Shown: in pieces, positions 4,731 through 5,976 of the stretch
Layout: each line of letters opens with the position of its first letter
Numbering within the stretch: position 1 is the stretch's first letter
From: Candidatus Peribacteraceae bacterium
GTDB lineage: Bacteria; Patescibacteriota; Gracilibacteria; Peribacterales; Peribacteraceae
DNA length: 5,976 nucleotides
Assembly: GCA_018061525.1 (NCBI GenBank)
Contig: JAGOUB010000062.1
Location: forward strand, 1-5,976
Direction: 5' to 3'
The notes under the pieces: generated by a model
What the model saw: the letters and a program-made list of their open reading frames with translations, nothing else
Databases searched by the model: none
What the model was told of the DNA's origin: nothing
Translations under genes and position numbers: made by a program

Positions 4731-5381
4731 ATGACCACGGACCCGACCCAGGATCCCGCTGCCGGCACCCCCGTTCCGCCGCCCCGCCCGGGCGATTCTG
4801 TCCCCGTTGGCGGACTCGACCCGACGATGGTGTTCGCTTCGCCGCCTCCGCCTCCCCCCAGCTCCGGCCAGGGCGATGACGGTGCTGGCGACGACGCCAT
4901 TCCGGCCGATTCGGGCCCGCCGCCCCCGCCGCCCGGCACCGTGGCCACCAAGGAGATGGGCTACGACGACGAGGACCTGCGTGTGCTCGCCGCCGTCGGC
5001 GACTACCGCTTTGGCAGCTACGCCGCTTCGCTCACCAACGACAACATCGGCGTGCCCGAGCACCCGCAGACGACCTTCGACGAGCAGACGTTTATGATCC
5101 TGCTTCGCGGTTCCATCTCGCTCACGCGCGATGAGAAGTGGCGCATCCTCCAGGCCATCCCGCGCCTGAGCCAATACCAGGTCGACGAGCTGCAGAAGAT
5201 CCTCGACGAAGAGCGCAAGAAGTTCGGCGAGCTCTCGCCCAAGCACCTGCTCCAGCTCCAGAAGCTGGAAGTCCGCCACGTCGAAGACTGGCGAGATTTA
5301 CAAGGCGTATCGCAGCAGCAGGCCGTTCAGCAGCAAGACCAGTCGGAGGCCGACGCGATCCGCAAGCAGCTCGGACTCTAA
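4731..5381 (+). CDS. Hypothetical protein, 216 aa: proline-rich disordered N-terminus and helical C-terminal domain
   Basis: I do not recognise a named family. Residues 1-72 are low-complexity and rich in Pro, Gly and Asp, with two runs of six prolines (38-43 and 63-68), so this part is almost certainly disordered. A folded part begins near residue 75 (MGYDDEDLRVLAAVGDYRFG). Residues 129-168 form a clear helical hairpin: ISLTRDEKWRILQAIPRL, then SQYQVDELQKILDEERKKF. The pattern of SLTRDEKW, then P, then SQYQVDELQKIL resembles small helical modules common in CPR-type proteins. A Gln-rich stretch (195-204) precedes the C-terminal helix. There is no signal peptide or membrane segment, so a cytoplasmic scaffold or partner-binding role is possible but unproven. 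ATG 4731 has no Shine-Dalgarno sequence; a nearby ATG at 4724 is out of frame and stops at once. The gene follows recG by 45 bp and ends at a strong terminator. Confidence 0.82.
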   Translation: MTTDPTQDPAAGTPVPPPRPGDSVPVGGLDPTMVFASPPPPPPSSGQGDDGAGDDAIPADSGPPPPPPGTVATKEMGYDDEDLRVLAAVGDYRFGSYAASLTNDNIGVPEHPQTTFDEQTFMILLRGSISLTRDEKWRILQAIPRLSQYQVDELQKILDEERKKFGELSPKHLLQLQKLEVRHVEDWRDLQGVSQQQAVQQQDQSEADAIRKQLGL

Positions 5382-5398
5382 CCCTCACTCCGCACTCA

Positions 5399-5433
5399 AA
5401 AAACGCCGCTCTCCATCCGGAGGCGGCGTTTTT
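5399..5433. terminator. Bidirectional Rho-independent terminator between convergent genes
   Basis: CGCCGC (5404-5409) pairs with GCGGCG (5423-5428). The stem continues inward, after a bulged T, as CTCC (5411-5414) with GGAG (5419-5422) around a 4-nt ATCC loop. It is flanked by an A-run (5398-5403) and a T-run (5429-5433), so each strand reads as stem plus U-tract. It starts 17 bp after the stop of the 216-aa gene and ends 3 bp before the stop of the convergent membrane protein gene, so it serves both. Confidence 0.92.
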
Positions 5434-5436
5434 CGT

Positions 5437-5814
5437 TCAGCGGACATTGATGGTGTAGAGCCAGGCCAGCGCCAAGCCAATCACGCCGAACGCGACAGCC
5501 AGCAGCGGGCCGCCCTTAAGCGCGCGATGCACGTTGGCGAACATCAGGAACAAGAACGAGCCGAACGACACCGCCAAGATGAACGGCGAGGTGATGAGCT
5601 CGGTGAGCAACGGGAGCTCGAACGGTAGGACCTTCATGGCCTGGTAGCCGCCGAGCAGGTAGAGCGCGCCGCACCAGAAGAGCAGCCAGCCCAGGTAGAT
5701 CGCGATCGTCGAAGAGAGGGGATGGTACGTGGCCTCAACCTCGGGCGCCGCGGTCACGACCGACGCCGGTGAGGGCGCGGGAACGGGAGCCGCGGCGGGA
5801 CGCATGATGTCCAT
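5437..5814 (-). CDS. Small integral membrane protein, three predicted helices, 125 aa
   Basis: I do not recognise a family. The N-terminal 30 residues are rich in Ala, Pro and Val (PAAAPVPAPSPASVV), a likely disordered tail. Three hydrophobic segments follow: about 36-57 (TIAIYLGWLLFWCGALYLLG), 76-95 (SPFILAVSFGSFLFLMFANV) and 102-120 (GPLLAVAFGVIGLALAWLY). The positively charged loop HRALK (96-100) between helices 2 and 3 would favour the cytoplasmic side, leaving the C-terminal INVR outside; this topology is inferred. Starts at ATG 5814 or ATG 5805 are both possible, and neither has a Shine-Dalgarno sequence. ATG 5814 lies 6 nt after the upstream gene's stop, which points to co-transcription and perhaps coupling. 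The gene ends at a shared terminator. Confidence 0.82.
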   Translation of the reverse strand: MDIMRPAAAPVPAPSPASVVTAAPEVEATYHPLSSTIAIYLGWLLFWCGALYLLGGYQAMKVLPFELPLLTELITSPFILAVSFGSFLFLMFANVHRALKGGPLLAVAFGVIGLALAWLYTINVR

Positions 5815-5820
5815 CGCGGA

Positions 5821-5976
5821 TTAGCGGGCGGCGATGTTCTGCGTGATGTAGCGGACGGCGGCCTCGAGCGAAGCGGGGGCCGAGACCACGAAGTGGCGGT
5901 TTTCCGTCCGGTCGCGGTAGCCGTAGACCATATCGCCCTGCACGCGCACGTCGCCGTCGGCGGCCTGCATGGAGGC
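5821..5976 (-). CDS. C-terminal end of an unrecognised protein (cut by window edge)
   Basis: An open frame runs from the right window edge to TAA at 5823-5821 and encodes 51 residues ending AAVRYITQNIAAR. Visible segments are DGDVRVQGDMVYGYRDRT and NRHFVVSAPASLEAAVRYI, which look like two or three beta strands followed by a C-terminal amphipathic helix. An ATG at 5970 could be its start (49 aa), but a longer protein entering from outside the window is at least as likely. It sits 6 nt upstream of the membrane protein gene on the same strand, so the two are probably one operon. No function can be assigned. Confidence 0.62.
   Translation of the reverse strand, partial: ASMQAADGDVRVQGDMVYGYRDRTENRHFVVSAPASLEAAVRYITQNIAAR

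Noticed and set aside
4494..5279. Minus-strand open frame of 261 codons spanning the recG end and the 216-aa gene
   Set aside because: It crosses two plus-strand genes and their gap, shows no motif and is Leu/Arg/Gly-biased. It is a GC-driven shadow.
1..5976. A mobile element, CRISPR array, tRNA/rRNA gene or defence system
   Set aside because: I saw no transposase or integrase motifs, terminal repeats, spaced direct repeats or tRNA-like cloverleaf, and no nuclease or toxin signature. The recognisable genes are housekeeping.

Overview
This is a compact, GC-rich bacterial chromosome segment made mostly of housekeeping genes, with several short genes I do not recognise. TGA ends recG and at least two other genes, so the standard code fits. 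Most starts lack a Shine-Dalgarno sequence. Three starts (miaA, recG and a small gene facing recG) lie 6-7 nt after a TAnnnT -10-like box, as expected for leaderless mRNAs. Together with the many short helical orphan proteins and the style of the RecG N-terminus, this loosely suggests a Patescibacteria/CPR-type genome. That assignment is a low-confidence inference, because leaderless genes also occur in other phyla.

Layout. Positions 1-172 (-) hold the N-terminus of ClpP, running off the left edge. A 115-bp divergent intergenic region separates it from miaA (288-1229, +), the tRNA A37 dimethylallyltransferase. miaA converges on an unrecognised 169-aa gene (1290-1799, -). A hairpin just after the miaA stop has its U-tract only on the minus strand, so it terminates the 169-aa gene's transcript. 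That gene has the most elaborate control region in the window: a near-consensus promoter (1896-1923), a perfect 10+3+10 palindrome over the spacer and -10 box (1891-1913), a 50-nt dyad in the leader (1819-1868), and a good AGGAG ribosome binding site.

Upstream on the minus strand are two more unrecognised small genes (134 aa and 82 aa) that overlap by 8 nt and look translationally coupled. A 38-bp divergent promoter region separates them from recG (2640-4685, +), a complete RecG branch-migration helicase with a GTG start. After recG comes a 216-aa protein with a proline-rich disordered N-terminus and a helical C-terminal half (4731-5381, +). A two-sided terminator (5399-5433) then separates it from a minus-strand pair: a three-helix membrane protein (5437-5814) and the C-terminus of an unknown protein running off the right edge (5821-5976).

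How the genes relate. ClpP (protein turnover), MiaA (tRNA modification) and RecG (fork and recombination repair) are unrelated housekeeping functions, and the layout does not join them into one pathway. I see no insertion sequence, CRISPR array, tRNA, rRNA, toxin-antitoxin pair or defence system. No intergenic stretch exceeds 300 bases. The most interesting part is the regulatory block at 1808-1923 and the unknown 169-aa gene it controls.
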